Under the pieces are notes generated by a model, which saw nothing but the letters and a program-made list of their open reading frames with translations, had not been told where the DNA came from and searched no databases. From the NCBI RefSeq assembly GCF_037026715.1, contig NZ_JBANCG010000007.1, forward strand, positions 248,001-312,000: a DNA stretch of 64,000 bases. The letters run 5' to 3'. Of the stretch, positions 1-9,347 are shown one piece after another; within the stretch, counting starts at the first letter, position 1, and each line of letters begins with the position of its first letter. This stretch comes from Breoghania sp037026715. GTDB taxonomy: Bacteria; Pseudomonadota; Alphaproteobacteria; Rhizobiales; Stappiaceae. The position numbers were made by a program, and so were the translations under genes.

Positions 1-714
1 AATCTCGTCGTCCTGTCGCGCTTTCCGATCGCCAGCAGCAGGGACATCCTCAACGACTATGTCGAACCGCCGCGCTGGCTGCGCCGGCATGCCGATCCGC
101 CCGACGACGCCGCTCCGGCGATCACCTTCGACCGGCCGATCCTGGCGGTTGCCGCCCGTCTGCCCGCAGGCCGCCTGCTCCATCTCTTCTGCGTTCACCT
201 GCGCGCGCCGCTGGCCGCCCCGGTGCCGGGCCAGAAACTGAGCGCGAGCGCGTGGAAAACGGTGCCCGGCTGGGCCGAAGGGTATTTCGCGGCAGCCATG
301 AAACGCACCGGCCAGGCGCTGGAACTGCGCGAGGCCATCGACGACATATTCGACCGGGAACCGGATGCGCTCGTGGCCGCGATGGGCGACTTCAACGCCG
401 TCGATGTGGAGCCGGCGCTGCGCCTCATCCTCGCGGATCCGGACGACACCGGAAACCCGGGGCTCGCCTCCCGCCGGCTGCTGCCCGTGGAAACCGCGAT
501 CGCCGAGGAACGACGTTTCACGGTCACCCACCACGGGCGACATCACATGCTGGATCATATTCTGGTGAGCCCTCCCCTCGCCGACCGGCTGAAGAGCGTG
601 CAGATCCTGAACAAGGATCTCGCCGACGAGGTCGATGATTCGGGAACGGCCGCGGCGCTCGGCTCTTTTCACGCGCCGCTTGTCGCCACGTTTGACGACG
701 CCCTGGCCCGATAA
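1..714 (+). CDS. Endonuclease/exonuclease/phosphatase family protein, 5' end missing
   Basis: The reading frame is open from the first base, so the N-terminus lies outside the window; 237 residues of the C-terminal part are present. It carries the family's marks: a FCVHL strand near residue 63, the metal-site GDFNAV near residue 129 and the terminal DHILVS near residue 185. These belong to the DNase I/EEP phosphohydrolase fold, which hydrolyses phosphodiester or phosphomonoester bonds with a divalent metal. The substrate (nucleic acid, sphingomyelin or phosphoinositide type) cannot be told. It converges on the cytochrome gene that follows, with only six bases between the stops. Confidence 0.85.
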   Translation, partial: NLVVLSRFPIASSRDILNDYVEPPRWLRRHADPPDDAAPAITFDRPILAVAARLPAGRLLHLFCVHLRAPLAAPVPGQKLSASAWKTVPGWAEGYFAAAMKRTGQALELREAIDDIFDREPDALVAAMGDFNAVDVEPALRLILADPDDTGNPGLASRRLLPVETAIAEERRFTVTHHGRHHMLDHILVSPPLADRLKSVQILNKDLADEVDDSGTAAALGSFHAPLVATFDDALAR

Positions 715-720
715 CGCCGC

Positions 721-1050
721 CTATCGGGTCTTCAGCGAGCGGATATAGGCGACGATGGCATCGATTTCAGCACGGCTGAGGGACATGTCCGGCATGACTG
801 GATGCGTGCCGGAAAGCAGGGTTTCGATCTGCTCGGCTGTGAGATCCGACTTGTCGGCAATTTCGGAAAAGGGCGGTACGTCCGGATTGCCGCTCGTCTG
901 GTCGCTGGAGACGACATGACAGTTCGCGCACCAGAGTTGCGAGAGCTTCTCGCCCGCCGCCACGCTCGCGGCCGCCGTGGCCCCGCTCTGGGACAGGCTT
1001 GCGGCGAAGGCAGCCAAAAGCAGGGTTCTTGCGATGCGCGATAGGGTCAT
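721..1050 (-). CDS. Small secreted c-type cytochrome
   Basis: This 109-residue protein has an N-terminal hydrophobic signal segment (residues 5-27) followed by the heme-binding CANCH at residues 41-45, and a candidate distal methionine in VMPDMS (residues 85-90). That is the layout of a monoheme class I cytochrome c working in the periplasm as an electron carrier. An open frame continues far upstream, but the chosen ATG sits behind a clear GGGAGGA ribosome site and directly precedes the signal peptide. It is divergent from the gamma-glutamyltransferase gene, with 121 bases of shared upstream DNA. Its redox partner is unknown. Confidence 0.85.
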   Translation of the reverse strand: MTLSRIARTLLLAAFAASLSQSGATAAASVAAGEKLSQLWCANCHVVSSDQTSGNPDVPPFSEIADKSDLTAEQIETLLSGTHPVMPDMSLSRAEIDAIVAYIRSLKTR

Positions 1051-1171
1051 GGCGATCCTGTCCTCCCGTGATAGCCACCAATTCGAAGCACCAGACTGGT
1101 AACTGCCGTTACGTGCGCCAGTATAAGCAGGATACTGAATTCGTTTCGAGCATGGATTGGGAGGATAAAAC

Positions 1172-2944
1172 ATGCCGCCTTTTCGTTTCCGCCTCGCCTC
1201 TGTGGCGCTTGCCGCCACGATTGCCCTTCTGCCCGCTGCGGTCTCACCCGCGGCATGGCGCCTTGATAGCGCGCGGGCACAGGAAGCCGCTCCCATTCTG
1301 TCCGGCCGCGATCTCGCCCACCCCGTAGTCTCGCCCAACGGGATGGTGGCAAGCCAGGAAGCGATGGCGACACGGGCGGGCCTGGAAATCCTCCGAAAGG
1401 GCGGCAACGCGGTGGATGCCGCCGTAGCGGTAGGCTTCGCGCTGTCGGTGACCTTGCCCAGGGCGGGCAATCTGGGCGGCGGAGGCTTCATGATCGTCCA
1501 TCGGGCCGACCGGGGCGAGACGGTTGCCATCGACTATCGCGAAAAGGCCCCGGCCGCCGCCTTCAGGGACATGTTTCTGAACGAAGCAGGCGAGGCAGAC
1601 ACGGAAAAATCGCGCTATTCGGGGCTCGCCGTTGGCGTGCCGGGGACTGTCGCCGGTCTTGTCATGGCCCAACGGGACTACGGCTCCGGAAAGCTGACGC
1701 TCTCGGAGGTCATGGCCCCCGCCATCCGGCTTGCCGAAGAGGGCTTCGAGATGCCGGCAAGCCTCGCGATGTCGCTGGAACGCGTGCGCCCCCGGCTTTC
1801 GCAGGACGCGGAGGCTTACGTCACCTTCTACGGCGAGGCAGGCCTCCCGATAGAACCGGGAGTGACCTTCAAACAGCCGGCCCTGGCCGCGACGCTGCAC
1901 CGGATCGCCGATGAGGGCGCCAACGGCTTTTACCAGGGCCCTGTCGCAGAGGCGATCGCACAGACGGTACAGGAACGCGGCGGCGGCATGACGGCAGAGG
2001 ATCTTGCGCTTTATCGCGCCATCGTCCGCGAGCCGGTGCGCGGCACCTATCGCGGATACGAGATCGCCTCCATGCCGCCGCCCTCCTCCGGCGGCATCCA
2101 CATCATCCAGATCCTCAACATCCTCGAGGGCTTCGACCTTTCGAAAACAGGGCCCAATTCGGCCGCCACCATCAACCTCATGGCGGAAGCGATGAAGCGC
2201 GCCTACGCCGACCGGTCGAAATATCTCGGTGACCCCGAATTCGTCGAAGTGCCGATGAAGGGCCTCACCGCGAAGCCCTATGCGGAGGCACTGCGGGCGA
2301 AGATCTCGGCCGGAACGGTGACACCTTCCTCAGATATCGCACCAGCCGATCCCCTTCCCTACGAGAGCGATCAGACCACGCATTTCTCCGTCGTCGATGC
2401 GCAGGGCAATGCCGTTTCCAACACCTACACGCTGAATTTTTCGTACGGCGCCGGCTTCATCGCGAAGGGAACCGGGGTCCTGCTCAACAACGAGCTCGAC
2501 GATTTCTCTGCAAAGCCCGGCGTTCCGAACGCCTACGGACTGATCGGCGGCGAGGCGAATGCTGTGGAGCCGCGCAAACGGCCGCTCTCCTCAATGAGCC
2601 CGACGATCGTTTTCCAGGACGGCAAGCCGTGGCTCGTGACCGGCTCGCCCGGCGGAAGCCGTATCATCACCACCGTGCTGCAGGTGATCCTGAACGTTGT
2701 CGACCACGGCATGAACATCGCCGAAGCCTCCGCGGCACCGCGCATCCATCACCAGTGGTTTCCCGACGAACTGCGGGTCGAAGACGGCCTCAGCCCCGAT
2801 ACGCTGAAGCTCCTGTCCGACATGGGCTACGAGATCGCGGTGAAGGACGCGATGGGCTCCACACAGTCGATCATGGCGGTCGACGGCATGCTGATGGGCG
2901 CTTCCGATCCGCGCACCACGGGCGATCTGACGGAAGGCTACTGA
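1172..2944 (+). CDS. ggt: Gamma-glutamyltransferase, secreted (Ntn hydrolase)
   Basis: The 590-residue product is a full-length gamma-glutamyltranspeptidase. Residues 1-36 form a signal peptide. The proenzyme self-cleaves before the nucleophile, which I place at Thr402 in DQTTHFSVVD, matching the TTHxSVVD start of the small subunit in the family. The large-subunit motif GGNAVDAAVA and the small-subunit segments LLNNELDDFS and GSPGGSRI are all present. The enzyme removes or transfers the gamma-glutamyl group of glutathione and similar peptides in the periplasm. A GGGAGG ribosome site precedes the ATG. Two more distant paralogues lie at 13.1-14.7 kb and 20.8-22.3 kb. Confidence 0.95.
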   Translation: MPPFRFRLASVALAATIALLPAAVSPAAWRLDSARAQEAAPILSGRDLAHPVVSPNGMVASQEAMATRAGLEILRKGGNAVDAAVAVGFALSVTLPRAGNLGGGGFMIVHRADRGETVAIDYREKAPAAAFRDMFLNEAGEADTEKSRYSGLAVGVPGTVAGLVMAQRDYGSGKLTLSEVMAPAIRLAEEGFEMPASLAMSLERVRPRLSQDAEAYVTFYGEAGLPIEPGVTFKQPALAATLHRIADEGANGFYQGPVAEAIAQTVQERGGGMTAEDLALYRAIVREPVRGTYRGYEIASMPPPSSGGIHIIQILNILEGFDLSKTGPNSAATINLMAEAMKRAYADRSKYLGDPEFVEVPMKGLTAKPYAEALRAKISAGTVTPSSDIAPADPLPYESDQTTHFSVVDAQGNAVSNTYTLNFSYGAGFIAKGTGVLLNNELDDFSAKPGVPNAYGLIGGEANAVEPRKRPLSSMSPTIVFQDGKPWLVTGSPGGSRIITTVLQVILNVVDHGMNIAEASAAPRIHHQWFPDELRVEDGLSPDTLKLLSDMGYEIAVKDAMGSTQSIMAVDGMLMGASDPRTTGDLTEGY

Positions 2945-2977
2945 GATAACGGTGCCGGGCCGTCGGGAGCCGGGCGG

Positions 2978-3661
2978 CTACGGAACCAGCTTGTAGCCGC
3001 CGGCCTCCGTCACCAGCAGGGCCGCGTTCGAGGGGTCCGTCTCGATCTTCTGGCGCAGGCGATAGATGTGGGTTTCGAGCGTGTGGGTCGTCACGCCGGA
3101 ATTGTAGCCCCAGACCTCGTGTAGAAGCACATCGCGCGTCACCGGCTTCTCGCCCGTGCGGTAGAGATATTTGAGGATTGCCGTTTCCTTTTCGGTCAGC
3201 CGGATCTTGCTGCCCTTCTGGTCCAGCAAGAGCTTGGCGGAAGGCCGGAAGGTGTAGGGGCCGATGGCGAAAGTGGCGTCCTCGCTCTGCTCGTGCTGGC
3301 GCAGATGCGCGCGGATGCGAGCGAGCAGGACCGCGAACTTGAACGGTTTCACCACGTAATCGTTCGCGCCCGCTTCCAGGCCGAGGATCGTGTCGCTGTC
3401 GGTATCGTGGCCGGTCAGCATGATGATGGGAGCCTTGAAGCCTCCCTTGCGCAGCACCTTCACGGCTTCGCGCCCGTCCATGTCCGGCAGGCCGACATCC
3501 ATGATCAGGAGATCGATGTGATCGGAGCGCGCCTCCCTTATGCCGGAGGCGGCGCAATCGCTGGTCAGCGTCTCGAACTCCTCGAAGAGCGACAATTGCT
3601 CCACCAGCGCTTCGCGCAGATCGGTGTCGTCGTCGATGATCAGAATTCTTCGAGCGGTCAT
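2978..3661 (-). CDS. OmpR/PhoB-type response regulator, no kinase nearby
   Basis: The 227-residue protein has a receiver domain (acidic pocket DDD at 10-12, phospho-acceptor Asp55 in LLIMDVGLPD, Thr83, Lys105) and a C-terminal winged helix with the recognition stretch TTHTLETHIYRLRQKIE. It is therefore a two-component DNA-binding regulator. The frame extends 25 codons further upstream, but the ATG used here follows GGAGGA and begins right at the receiver domain. No histidine kinase gene is adjacent. It is divergent from an L,D-transpeptidase gene, which suggests, without proving, a cell-envelope role. Confidence 0.93.
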   Translation of the reverse strand: MTARRILIIDDDTDLREALVEQLSLFEEFETLTSDCAASGIREARSDHIDLLIMDVGLPDMDGREAVKVLRKGGFKAPIIMLTGHDTDSDTILGLEAGANDYVVKPFKFAVLLARIRAHLRQHEQSEDATFAIGPYTFRPSAKLLLDQKGSKIRLTEKETAILKYLYRTGEKPVTRDVLLHEVWGYNSGVTTHTLETHIYRLRQKIETDPSNAALLVTEAGGYKLVP

Positions 3662-3830
3662 TCCCGTCCTCCGACGCTCTTCCTCGATCCGATCCGGCAG
3701 ACTTGTTGTATGCGGAACGGACCATGAGCCATACATGGCAAAGCTTGATCACGATTGCGAGAGGTCAATCATTGCGACTGACCGGCATCCGGGTCAAATC
3801 ATGATCACGCGACGGTGAAGGAATACCTGT

Positions 3831-4376
3831 TTGACATCTGTACCAAAACGACTTTCCGCTTCATCGGTCATGCGCGTGCAAAGCCTGTCCCCGCGCGCCA
3901 CCAAGGGCACGCTCGCCTTCGGACCCTTGACGGTTGCCTGTGCGCTCGGCCGCGCCGGCGCCACCTGGAGAAAGCGCGAAGGCGATGGCGCAACACCCCG
4001 GGGAAGCTATCGGCTCGTCCGCGTCCTCTATCGCGCCGACCGGATCGCACGGCCCGTGACGCGCCTGCCGGTGCGCCCGATCCGCCCCGATAACGGCTGG
4101 TGCGACGATCCCGGTCACGCACGATACAATTCCCCTGTGCGTCTGCCCTTTGCCGCCTCGCACGAGCGCCTGTGGCGCGACGACCATCTCTATGATCTCG
4201 TCGTGATCCTCGATCACAACCAAAGCCCGCGCATCCAGGGCCGCGGCAGCGCCGTCTTCTTCCACCTTGCAGGACCGGGTTACACACCGACCGCCGGGTG
4301 CATCGCCGTGCGCTTGTCCGACATGCGGCGCCTGCTGGCCTGCGCCAACGACGATACCGTGATGCGAATCGATTGA
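3831..4376 (+). CDS. L,D-transpeptidase (YkuD domain) family protein
   Basis: The protein belongs to the YkuD/ErfK family, which makes 3-3 crosslinks in peptidoglycan or attaches proteins to it. The active-site signature is clear: His145, then TAGC with the nucleophile Cys157 in the family's HxxGxxxTxxGC pattern. The front half has the KREGDGATPRG block typical of this group. No signal peptide is obvious. I use a TTG start because AAGGA lies seven bases before it; an ATG at 3870 is an equally reasonable start and would remove 13 residues. It is divergent from the response regulator gene. Confidence 0.85.
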   Translation: MTSVPKRLSASSVMRVQSLSPRATKGTLAFGPLTVACALGRAGATWRKREGDGATPRGSYRLVRVLYRADRIARPVTRLPVRPIRPDNGWCDDPGHARYNSPVRLPFAASHERLWRDDHLYDLVVILDHNQSPRIQGRGSAVFFHLAGPGYTPTAGCIAVRLSDMRRLLACANDDTVMRID

Positions 4377-4472
4377 ACGCGGCACTCGCGGATGCCCACC
4401 GGCACTGGCATTCGACGTGCGTTTCCGCCATATAAGGGCGAGTTTCCATCCCGGATCAGGAATGCACCCGCA

Positions 4473-5363
4473 ATGACCGCGCGCGAAATCCCCTTCGTCA
4501 AGATGAACGGGCTCGGCAACGACTTCGTCGTTTTCGATGCGCGCGAGAAGCCCGTGCGCCTCACCGAGGCCCAGATCGCCGCGATCGGCGACCGCCGCAC
4601 CGGCATCGGCTTCGACCAGATGATCATCGTCGAGACCTCGCCGATGGGCGTCGATGCCTTCATGCGCATCTACAACCGCGACGGCAGCCAGGTGGATGCC
4701 TGCGGCAATGCGACCCGCTGCATCGGCCGGCTGGTGATGGAGGAAAAGGACATCGATCGCGCCACGATCGAAACCAATGCCGGCCTCCTGAAGGCCTTCG
4801 CCACCGACAGCGAGACCCGCGTGACTGTCGACATGGGCGAGCCCAGGCTCGAATGGCACCAGATCCCGCTTGCCGAGGAATTCCGCGATACCCGCGCCAT
4901 CGAGTTGCAGGTCGGCCCGATCGATGCGCCGGTGCTGCATTCCCCGGCGGTCGTCAGCATGGGCAATCCGCATGCGATCTTCTTCGTCGACGAGGACGCC
5001 GACGGCTACGATCTCGCCCGGTTCGGCCCGCTTCTGGAAAGCCACCCGATCTTTCCCGAACGCGCCAACATTTCCATCGCGCAAATCGTCGGGGAGAACG
5101 AGATCAAGGCCCGCGTCTGGGAGCGCGGCGCGGGGCTGACGCTCGCCTGCGGCACGGGCGCCTGTGCGATCGCGGTCGCTGCCGCGCGCAAGAAGCTGAC
5201 CGGACGGTCCGTCACCGTGCATCTGCCGGGCGGACCGCTCTTCATCGAATGGCGCGAGGACGACGGCCACGTGATGATGACCGGGGACACGGACGTGGAG
5301 TTCTTCGGCACGCTCGACCTCGACACGCTGGCATGGGCCCGCGAGGAACAGGGCGCGGCGTGA
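4473..5363 (+). CDS. dapF: Diaminopimelate epimerase
   Basis: The enzyme converts LL- to meso-diaminopimelate, the precursor of lysine and of the peptidoglycan crosslink residue. Both halves of the pseudo-symmetric fold are visible: MNGLGNDFVVFD at residues 11-22, the first catalytic cysteine (Cys77) in DACGNATRC, and the second (Cys226) in ACGTGACAIA. The length of 296 residues is normal. The open frame reaches back to 4392, but the ATG at 4473 gives the usual N-terminus. It is followed after ten bases by mtaB, a gene order common in Hyphomicrobiales. Confidence 0.97.
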   Translation: MTAREIPFVKMNGLGNDFVVFDAREKPVRLTEAQIAAIGDRRTGIGFDQMIIVETSPMGVDAFMRIYNRDGSQVDACGNATRCIGRLVMEEKDIDRATIETNAGLLKAFATDSETRVTVDMGEPRLEWHQIPLAEEFRDTRAIELQVGPIDAPVLHSPAVVSMGNPHAIFFVDEDADGYDLARFGPLLESHPIFPERANISIAQIVGENEIKARVWERGAGLTLACGTGACAIAVAAARKKLTGRSVTVHLPGGPLFIEWREDDGHVMMTGDTDVEFFGTLDLDTLAWAREEQGAA

Positions 5364-5373
5364 GGTTTCCCAC

Positions 5374-6630
5374 ATGACCATCAAGCTCGTGACGTTCGGC
5401 TGCCGGCTCAACACCTACGAGTCCGAGATCATGCGCCGCGAGGCGGAGGCCGCAGGGCTCGACAATGCCATCCTCGTCAACACCTGCGCGGTGACGGGCG
5501 AGGCCGTGCGTCAGGCCCGCCAGCAGATCCGCCGGGCGCGCCGGGAAAACCCGGACGCGCGCATCATCGTCACCGGCTGCGCCGCGCAGACCGAGGCGGA
5601 GACGTTTTCCCGGATGGACGAGGTGGACCTCGTCATCGGCAATACCGAAAAGCTTGAGCGCGCCTCCTACGCCCGCGTTGCCGACTTCGGCATCGATACG
5701 GGCGAGAAGGTCATCGTCAACGACATCATGAGCGTGCGGGAGACCGCGGGACACCTGATCGACGGGCTCGAAGGCCGTGCGCGCGCATTCGTGCAGGTCC
5801 AGAACGGCTGCGACCACCGTTGCACCTTCTGCATCATCCCCTATGGCCGCGGCAATTCGCGCTCGGTCGGCATGGGTGAGGTGGTGGGTCAGGTCCGGCG
5901 GCTGGTGGAAAACGGCTACCGCGAAATCGTGCTGACCGGCGTCGACATCACTTCCTATGGCACCGACCTGCCCGGGGAACCGAAGCTCGGAACGCTCGTC
6001 GAGAAGATCCTGAAGCTCGTCCCGGATCTTGAACGGCTGCGGCTGTCCTCCATCGATTCCATCGAGGCCGATCCCGCTTTGATGCGCGCGATCGCGGAGG
6101 AAGACCGGCTGATGCCGCATTTCCACCTGAGCCTTCAGGCCGGCGACAACATGATCCTGAAGCGCATGAAGCGTCGGCATTCGCGTGAGGACACGATCGC
6201 CTTTTGCGAGGAGGTCCGCCGCCACCGACCCGATGTGGTCTTCGGTGCCGACATCATCGCCGGCTTCCCGACCGAGACAGACGATATGTTCGAAAACTCG
6301 CTGCGGATCGTGGACGATTGCGGCCTGACGCATCTTCATGTCTTCCCGTTCTCGCCGCGAAAGGGCACGCCCGCCGCGCGCATGCCGCACGTCGAGCGGG
6401 CCATCGTCAAGGAGCGCGCAGCGCGCCTGCGCGAGGCCGGACAGGCGGCGCTCTTGCGCCACCTTGCCGGCGAAGTCGGTCACACCCGCCGCATTCTCGT
6501 GGAACGGGAAGGACTGGGCCGCACCGAACAATTCACCGAAACGGAGCTCGCGTTCGGCGCGCCGGGCACCATCGTCACCGCACGCATCAGCGGCCACAGC
6601 CATCGCCACCTGATGGCGGAAGTGGCGTGA
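5374..6630 (+). CDS. mtaB: tRNA t6A37 methylthiotransferase MtaB
   Basis: This radical-SAM methylthiotransferase adds a methylthio group to the N6-threonylcarbamoyladenosine at position 37 of ANN-decoding tRNAs. The N-terminal UPF0004 domain supplies cluster cysteines (Cys10 in FGCRLNTYES, then NTCAV and TGCAAQ). The radical-SAM cluster is CDHRCTFC at residues 146-153. A C-terminal TRAM-like stretch follows. The CRLNTYES motif and the 418-residue length favour MtaB over the related MiaB and RimO. It probably shares a transcript with dapF. Confidence 0.93.
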   Translation: MTIKLVTFGCRLNTYESEIMRREAEAAGLDNAILVNTCAVTGEAVRQARQQIRRARRENPDARIIVTGCAAQTEAETFSRMDEVDLVIGNTEKLERASYARVADFGIDTGEKVIVNDIMSVRETAGHLIDGLEGRARAFVQVQNGCDHRCTFCIIPYGRGNSRSVGMGEVVGQVRRLVENGYREIVLTGVDITSYGTDLPGEPKLGTLVEKILKLVPDLERLRLSSIDSIEADPALMRAIAEEDRLMPHFHLSLQAGDNMILKRMKRRHSREDTIAFCEEVRRHRPDVVFGADIIAGFPTETDDMFENSLRIVDDCGLTHLHVFPFSPRKGTPAARMPHVERAIVKERAARLREAGQAALLRHLAGEVGHTRRILVEREGLGRTEQFTETELAFGAPGTIVTARISGHSHRHLMAEVA

Positions 6631-6753
6631 GGGTCGGTCGGAGGCCATGCCGCAGCGTGCCCGGGATGACAAGAACCGCAGATCGTAACAAGCAGGAGCG
6701 GGGCCGAAAAACGACCCGGACCCCGCGGCACCTGATCGAAAGAACGGAATTTC

Positions 6754-8253
6754 ATGGCGGATAGCGAGAAGCGCGGATTTTTCGGACGCCTTTTCGGCGG
6801 CGGCAAGAAGGAAACGCCGGAGAGCGAAACGACCCCGGAGGCGGAGGCTACGCGGACCGAAGGCAAAGGCCCATCCGAAGCCCCGGCCGACGCCGATGAG
6901 GCAGCGCAATCCGTTGCCGCTCCCGAGACGGCAAACGAACCCGGCCCGCACATCACCGACCCGGTGGTGATGCCGGTCGAGCTCTCTCCAGCCCTGCCGC
7001 TCGAGCGCGCACCGGAGCAGGAACCGCGCCACGTGGCGCAAGCCGACGCTGACGAAGAACCGGCACCGGAACAGAACGCCGCGGACGCCCCCATCCTGGA
7101 GCTGACGCCGGAACTGGAAGTCGATGCCGACACACCAGAGACGGCAGCGTCCGCGCCGGAAGCGCTGGCCCCGAAGCCCGTTGACCCTGAGCCCGTTGAA
7201 CAGACCCCTGTCGATCTGCTGCCGGAAGAACCCGAGACCCCAGAACCTGATATCGCAGAGCCTGATATCGCTGGGCCTGATATCGCAGAGCCGATCGCGG
7301 CCATCCCGCCGGCCGATGACGTTCCCGCGCCAAGGCGCTCCTGGTTCCAGCGGTTGCGCGACGGCCTTTCGCGATCCTCCTCCGCCCTTGGCGAGGGAAT
7401 CACGTCCGTCTTCCGCAAGCGCAAGCTCGATGCGGAAACGCTGGAGGATCTGGAAGACCTGCTGATACAGGCCGACCTTGGCGCCGACACGGCGCTCACG
7501 ATCACCGAGAGACTGGCCGAAGGCCGGTTCGACAAGGAAATATCCGAAGACGAGGTCCGCGCGGTCCTCGCGGAGGAAATCGAAAAGGTGCTGGAGCCGG
7601 TGGCCCGGCCGCTTGATCTGGACACCGGCCACAAGCCGCATGTGGTGCTCCTCGTGGGCGTCAACGGCACCGGCAAGACGACGACGATCGGCAAGCTTGC
7701 GGCAAAGCTTACCCGCGACGGCAAGAAGGTGATGCTGGCCGCAGGCGACACGTTCCGAGCCGCTGCGGTCGAACAGCTCCGGATCTGGGGCGACCGCACC
7801 GGTTCCCCCGTCATCGCACGCCCCACGGGCGCGGATGCGGCGGGTCTCGTGTTCGATGCCATGAAGGAAGCCAAGGCCGCAGGCTCGGACGTTCTCCTCA
7901 TCGATACCGCGGGACGGTTGCAGAACCGGGCGGAGCTGATGGCGGAACTTGAGAAGGTCGTCCGCGTCATAAAAAAGCACGACCCGGAGGCCCCGCACAC
8001 GGTGCTGCTGACGCTGGATGCCACCACCGGGCAGAACGCCATGAGCCAGGTCGAGATCTTCGGCAAGACGGCTGGAGTAACGGGCCTCGTGATGACCAAG
8101 CTCGACGGCACGGCCCGAGGCGGCATTCTTGTGGCTATTGCTGCCCGGCACGGCCTTCCGGTCCACTTCATCGGCATCGGAGAGGGCATCGACGATCTGG
8201 AGCCCTTCACCGCCAAGGACTTCGCCGCGGCGATCGCGGGCGTGGTTCGCTAA
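6754..8253 (+). CDS. ftsY: Signal recognition particle receptor FtsY
   Basis: FtsY is the membrane-associated GTPase that receives SRP-ribosome complexes for co-translational insertion of inner-membrane proteins. The N-terminal 200 residues are an acidic, Pro/Glu/Ala-rich A domain of low complexity. The NG domain follows, with the P-loop GVNGTGKTTTIGK near residue 302, DTAGRLQNRAE and TKLDGTARGG. The total of 499 residues is long for the family because of the A domain, which contains a threefold 15-base repeat. The ATG follows an AAAGAACGG stretch. Downstream is yciB. Confidence 0.96.
   Translation: MADSEKRGFFGRLFGGGKKETPESETTPEAEATRTEGKGPSEAPADADEAAQSVAAPETANEPGPHITDPVVMPVELSPALPLERAPEQEPRHVAQADADEEPAPEQNAADAPILELTPELEVDADTPETAASAPEALAPKPVDPEPVEQTPVDLLPEEPETPEPDIAEPDIAGPDIAEPIAAIPPADDVPAPRRSWFQRLRDGLSRSSSALGEGITSVFRKRKLDAETLEDLEDLLIQADLGADTALTITERLAEGRFDKEISEDEVRAVLAEEIEKVLEPVARPLDLDTGHKPHVVLLVGVNGTGKTTTIGKLAAKLTRDGKKVMLAAGDTFRAAAVEQLRIWGDRTGSPVIARPTGADAAGLVFDAMKEAKAAGSDVLLIDTAGRLQNRAELMAELEKVVRVIKKHDPEAPHTVLLTLDATTGQNAMSQVEIFGKTAGVTGLVMTKLDGTARGGILVAIAARHGLPVHFIGIGEGIDDLEPFTAKDFAAAIAGVVR
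7246..7290 (+). repeat. Three 15-base tandem repeats inside ftsY
   Basis: The unit CCTGATATCGCAGAG occurs three times head to tail; the middle copy differs at three bases (CTGGG for CAGAG). It encodes repeated Pro-Asp-Ile-Ala-Glu/Gly in the acidic linker of FtsY. The low base divergence implies a recent expansion by slippage in a region with little constraint. Confidence 0.9.
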
Positions 8254-8329
8254 CGCTTGCGTTGCCGCCGGGCCCTCGACCTGCTAGGCGAAACGAGGGG
8301 CGGCAATCAAATGAGACGGGATTTTCGCT

Positions 8330-8980
8330 TTGGAATTCGAACACGACCCGAGTGCGCCGGATCGCAAACGCGACGAAATGAACCCGCTCTTGAAGCTCGT
8401 ACTCGAGCTGGGACCGCTCGGCGTGTTCTTCTTCGCGAATGCGCGCGGGGCTCAACTGGCCGAGCTCTTTCCGGCTCTGGCGGCCCTGGGCGGTCCGATC
8501 TTCATCGCCACGGCCGCCTTCATGGTCGCGATCGCGATTTCGCTCGTCGTCTCCTACGCGCTGACCCGGCACCTGCCGATCATGCCGCTGGTTACCGGCA
8601 TCGTCGTGCTCGTCTTCGGCGCGCTGACGCTCTATCTGCACGACGATCTCTTCATTAAGCTGAAGCCGACCATCGTCAATCTGCTGTTCGGAACGGTGCT
8701 GCTCGGCGGCCTCGCCTTCGGGCGGTCGTTCCTCGGCTATGTCTTCGACAGCGTCTTCCGGCTCGACGCGGAAGGCTGGCGCAAACTCACTTTCCGGTGG
8801 GGGCTGTTCTTCTATTTCCTGGCCATTCTCAACGAGATCGTCTGGCGCAGCTTCTCGACCGATTTCTGGGTGACTTTCAAGGTCTTCGGCATCATGCCGA
8901 TCACCTTCGTCTTCACGCTGTCCCAGTTGCCGCTGATCAACCGGCATTCGCTGGCCGCGAAAGAGGAAAAAGACAGCTGA
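8330..8980 (+). CDS. yciB: Septation protein A / YciB family inner-membrane protein
   Basis: The 216-residue protein has five or six hydrophobic segments and the family signature NPLLKLVLELGPLGVFFFAN near its start, with NEIVWR and FWVTFKVFG later. YciB homologues are inner-membrane proteins linked to cell envelope synthesis and septation; their exact activity is unclear. A TTG is used as start because family members usually carry a short hydrophilic tail before the conserved block. The ATG at 8378 is an alternative that begins at the block itself. It follows ftsY closely and may share its transcript. Confidence 0.88.
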   Translation: MEFEHDPSAPDRKRDEMNPLLKLVLELGPLGVFFFANARGAQLAELFPALAALGGPIFIATAAFMVAIAISLVVSYALTRHLPIMPLVTGIVVLVFGALTLYLHDDLFIKLKPTIVNLLFGTVLLGGLAFGRSFLGYVFDSVFRLDAEGWRKLTFRWGLFFYFLAILNEIVWRSFSTDFWVTFKVFGIMPITFVFTLSQLPLINRHSLAAKEEKDS

Positions 8981-8996
8981 ACACGGTAGCGCCCGA

Positions 8997-9347
8997 TCAG
9001 GAATCCTCGCTGCCGAGTTTCCACGACGGAGAAGCCGCCTCGGCGATGACAAGCGTTTCGTCATCCGGCACCGGATCGCGCCCCAGAACCTCGATCGCAT
9101 GCCGTGCGGCGGCCTGATAGGCCGCGACACCGTCAAGCGGTCGTTCCTCGTGCGTCACCCTTTCCACCACGACGGCGGGCTCGTCCGCGCCATCATGGAT
9201 GACGACCTCGTGCTCGTCTGAAGAGTGGGCCCGGGCGTCATCTTGCCGGGCAAATTGCTGCTGGTCCCGCGGATTGTGGTCCGTGGAATGATCCGCCGCC
9301 TTTACCAGCGGCATGGGTGCCGGCACCCTGTCGACCGTCTGAGACAT
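8997..9347 (-). CDS. Small hypothetical protein
   Basis: I do not recognise this 116-residue product. It is hydrophilic and acidic, with no signal peptide or membrane segment. The N-terminal half is rich in His, Asp and Gln; the second half, around AAYQAAARHAIEVLG, looks like an amphipathic helix. An AGGA ribosome site lies about eight bases before the ATG. It converges on yciB and lies downstream of ispA on the same strand after a 193-base gap. A TTAA-N7-TTTA element 113 bases upstream resembles a CtrA site. The codon use is like that of its neighbours, so I believe it is translated. Confidence 0.6.
   Translation of the reverse strand: MSQTVDRVPAPMPLVKAADHSTDHNPRDQQQFARQDDARAHSSDEHEVVIHDGADEPAVVVERVTHEERPLDGVAAYQAAARHAIEVLGRDPVPDDETLVIAEAASPSWKLGSEDS

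Noticed and set aside
5242..8166. A 974-codon open frame antisense to mtaB and ftsY.
   Set aside because: It is fully covered by well-supported genes on the other strand, and its translation has no recognisable domain. Long antisense frames are common at this GC content.
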